From the NCBI RefSeq assembly GCF_022458985.1, contig NC_061777.1:19619668-19683667 (forward strand): DNA of 64,000 bases. Direction: 5' to 3'. This document shows, piece after piece, positions 62,788 to 64,000 of the stretch; positions within the stretch are counted from its first letter, which is position 1, and the number at the start of each line of letters is the position of its first letter. Origin of the DNA: Mugil cephalus (Eukaryota; Chordata; Actinopteri; Mugiliformes; Mugilidae). The notes below the pieces were generated by a model. It saw only the letters and a program-made list of their open reading frames with translations, was not told the DNA's origin and did no database searches. The position numbers were made by a program, and so were the translations under genes.

Positions 62788-64000
62788 TATTATGCTTTAT
62801 GGTCGCTGGCCAAAAAAACAGGGTTGATTCAGGCTCCGTCTTTAGGTGGCAGCATTGCTGCATCGGCACACAGACTACAGCCCAGACTCAGTGCAACTGT
62901 TATTGTGCAGGAAATGCATGAGCGAACGGCTTTACATGTGCATGAAAGCAAACATAAACCCATCATGTAAATGTGGACATGGGTAGAATTGCAAACAAAC
63001 AGCACCGTGAGAATCTATTTGGCGTACTGAGAGCTCGTCCTCTGGAGCGGAAAACACAATGCAGTAGTTTAATCAAAGTTTGATTAAATCTAATTTTGGC
63101 ACTTTCAATACAATTACCATTTTCACATCCAAGTAACCCGATCAGTAAGGCATTGTTCCCTGAACGCATGGCAGCGCGCTCATAATCGCTCTAGTGTTTT
63201 GCAGAAGTCTCTTTTGCTATTTTCCAACCACACTTAATTTACCTACGATTTTCAAGCCATGTGCTCATGAATAATTGACTTTACCTTTCCTTTAACAAAA
63301 CAGCCGGTGATAGATCCTTAAGTCTTTGTGCACGCACCTGTTAGAATTCCCTGGTGAAGCAGACAATCTCTTTTTCCCTTCCCGTCGCCCTGTGGTCACA
63401 GGAGCATGCTGCTTCTTTTTGGACGACAGTAGCAGCAGGTGGCACATCACATCCAGCTTTAGGCTAAGAAAAAAAACAAAAAAACAGCAACATGTATTTC
63501 AAGTGCATGGCGCCCTCCCAGGTCTTGGGCTGAGCATTAATGCAGATTTTTGAGGACGTTTACAAATCTCACTATGGCACAGCAAGAATACCACTTGCAA
63601 CGCAGGAATCGCAACGTAACATTTAAAAGTATTTTTGCAGAAAAAAAACCAAAAAAACTTGAGGGACCTCATGCTAGAACTACTGAACTGGTTTATTTAT
63701 GTATTTTTTTTTTGTATCTCTAGTGTATTAAGCAAAATGTGTCCATATTGATGCAGTTATTTACCGATTGACAGGGACCTCACTTGGATTGTTAGCACTG
63801 AAGAGTAATGTGGTGGTGGTTTAGGACAAAGCTGTCAAAAATACCACCATTTGGGCTGTTTGTCCTTTTCCTGACGTCTAATTTTAAGCTACATTAGAGG
63901 ATGGAGGCAAAGAGGGGGAAAGGGAGGGGAGATAACTGCAGTTCCATTCCTTTACCCCGTACAAGTAAATTGGCCCTATATTAAATTTCGCTCTCATCTA

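Larger units (their letters stand above)
61076..64000. other. Intergenic interval upstream of asb6
   Basis: No coding exon recognised up to the window end. It holds the AAT repeat, T-runs at 61549-61570 and 61781-61799 and two inverted copies of a fish interspersed repeat (62.3-62.8 kb). In human, PRRX2 follows ASB6; no PRRX homeodomain sequence was seen in this part. Confidence 0.6.

Noticed and set aside
1..64000. CRISPR arrays, operons, phage or bacterial defence genes
   Set aside because: Spliced vertebrate genes throughout; the repeat arrays have no spacer structure.
1..64000. tRNA, rRNA or microRNA genes
   Set aside because: No A/B-box cloverleaf or rRNA sequence recognised by eye; the two perfect hairpins have stems too short for microRNA precursors. 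A covariance-model scan would be decisive.

Overview
This window is vertebrate nuclear DNA, most likely from a ray-finned (teleost) fish. The genes are split by GT-AG introns. The proteins match known vertebrate families residue for residue over long stretches. The repeats are of fish type: a decayed Tc1-like transposon family, a short interspersed repeat with the motifs 'GGAGCCTATCCCAG' and 'CATGTCTTTGGA', and many CA, GATA and AGAAT microsatellites. The species cannot be named from the sequence alone.

Five protein-coding genes can be modelled completely, with every splice phase agreeing. (1) ncs1, minus strand, 13897 down to 2672, 7 exons, 190 aa: neuronal calcium sensor 1. (2) adamts13, plus strand, 20619-29991, 29 exons, about 1396 aa: the von Willebrand factor-cleaving protease. 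(3) crat, minus strand, 35337 down to 30544, 14 exons, 628 aa: carnitine O-acetyltransferase. (4) ier5l, minus strand, 37182 down to 36304, single exon, 292 aa: immediate early response 5-like. (5) asb6, minus strand, 60591 down to 54479, 6 coding exons, 436 aa: ankyrin repeat and SOCS box protein 6. The human counterparts all lie in 9q34, so the window is a conserved syntenic block with local rearrangement. The genes are not a pathway: calcium signalling, haemostasis, acyl-carnitine metabolism, growth-factor-induced transcription control and ubiquitin ligation are neighbours by ancestry only.

Layout. 1-2.5 kb: 3' flank of ncs1. 2.5-13.9 kb: ncs1, whose large introns carry a promoter-like GC/CCAAT cluster and a repeat-like block with an unexplained 126-codon frame. 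13.9-20.6 kb: non-coding interval with a CpG-rich candidate promoter near 15.7 kb. 20.6-30 kb: adamts13, converging tail to tail with crat (30.5-35.3 kb). 36.3-37.2 kb: ier5l. 37.4-39.5 kb: an AGAAT/AGAAC satellite flanked by two copies of the ier5l upstream region. 39.8-42.3 kb: Tc1-like remnants. 42.3-54.5 kb: a gene-poor interval with microsatellites, an old diverged tandem repeat (46.2-48.1 kb), candidate conserved non-coding blocks and a perfect 42-bp palindrome. 54.5-61.1 kb: asb6. 61.1-64 kb: intergenic, with two inverted copies of the fish interspersed repeat.

I found no new multi-gene system. The points most worth checking are the non-canonical C-terminus of crat (AKH instead of a peroxisomal AKL), the ambiguous second exon of adamts13, the duplicated ier5l upstream segment around a satellite, the diverged triplication, and the palindromes.
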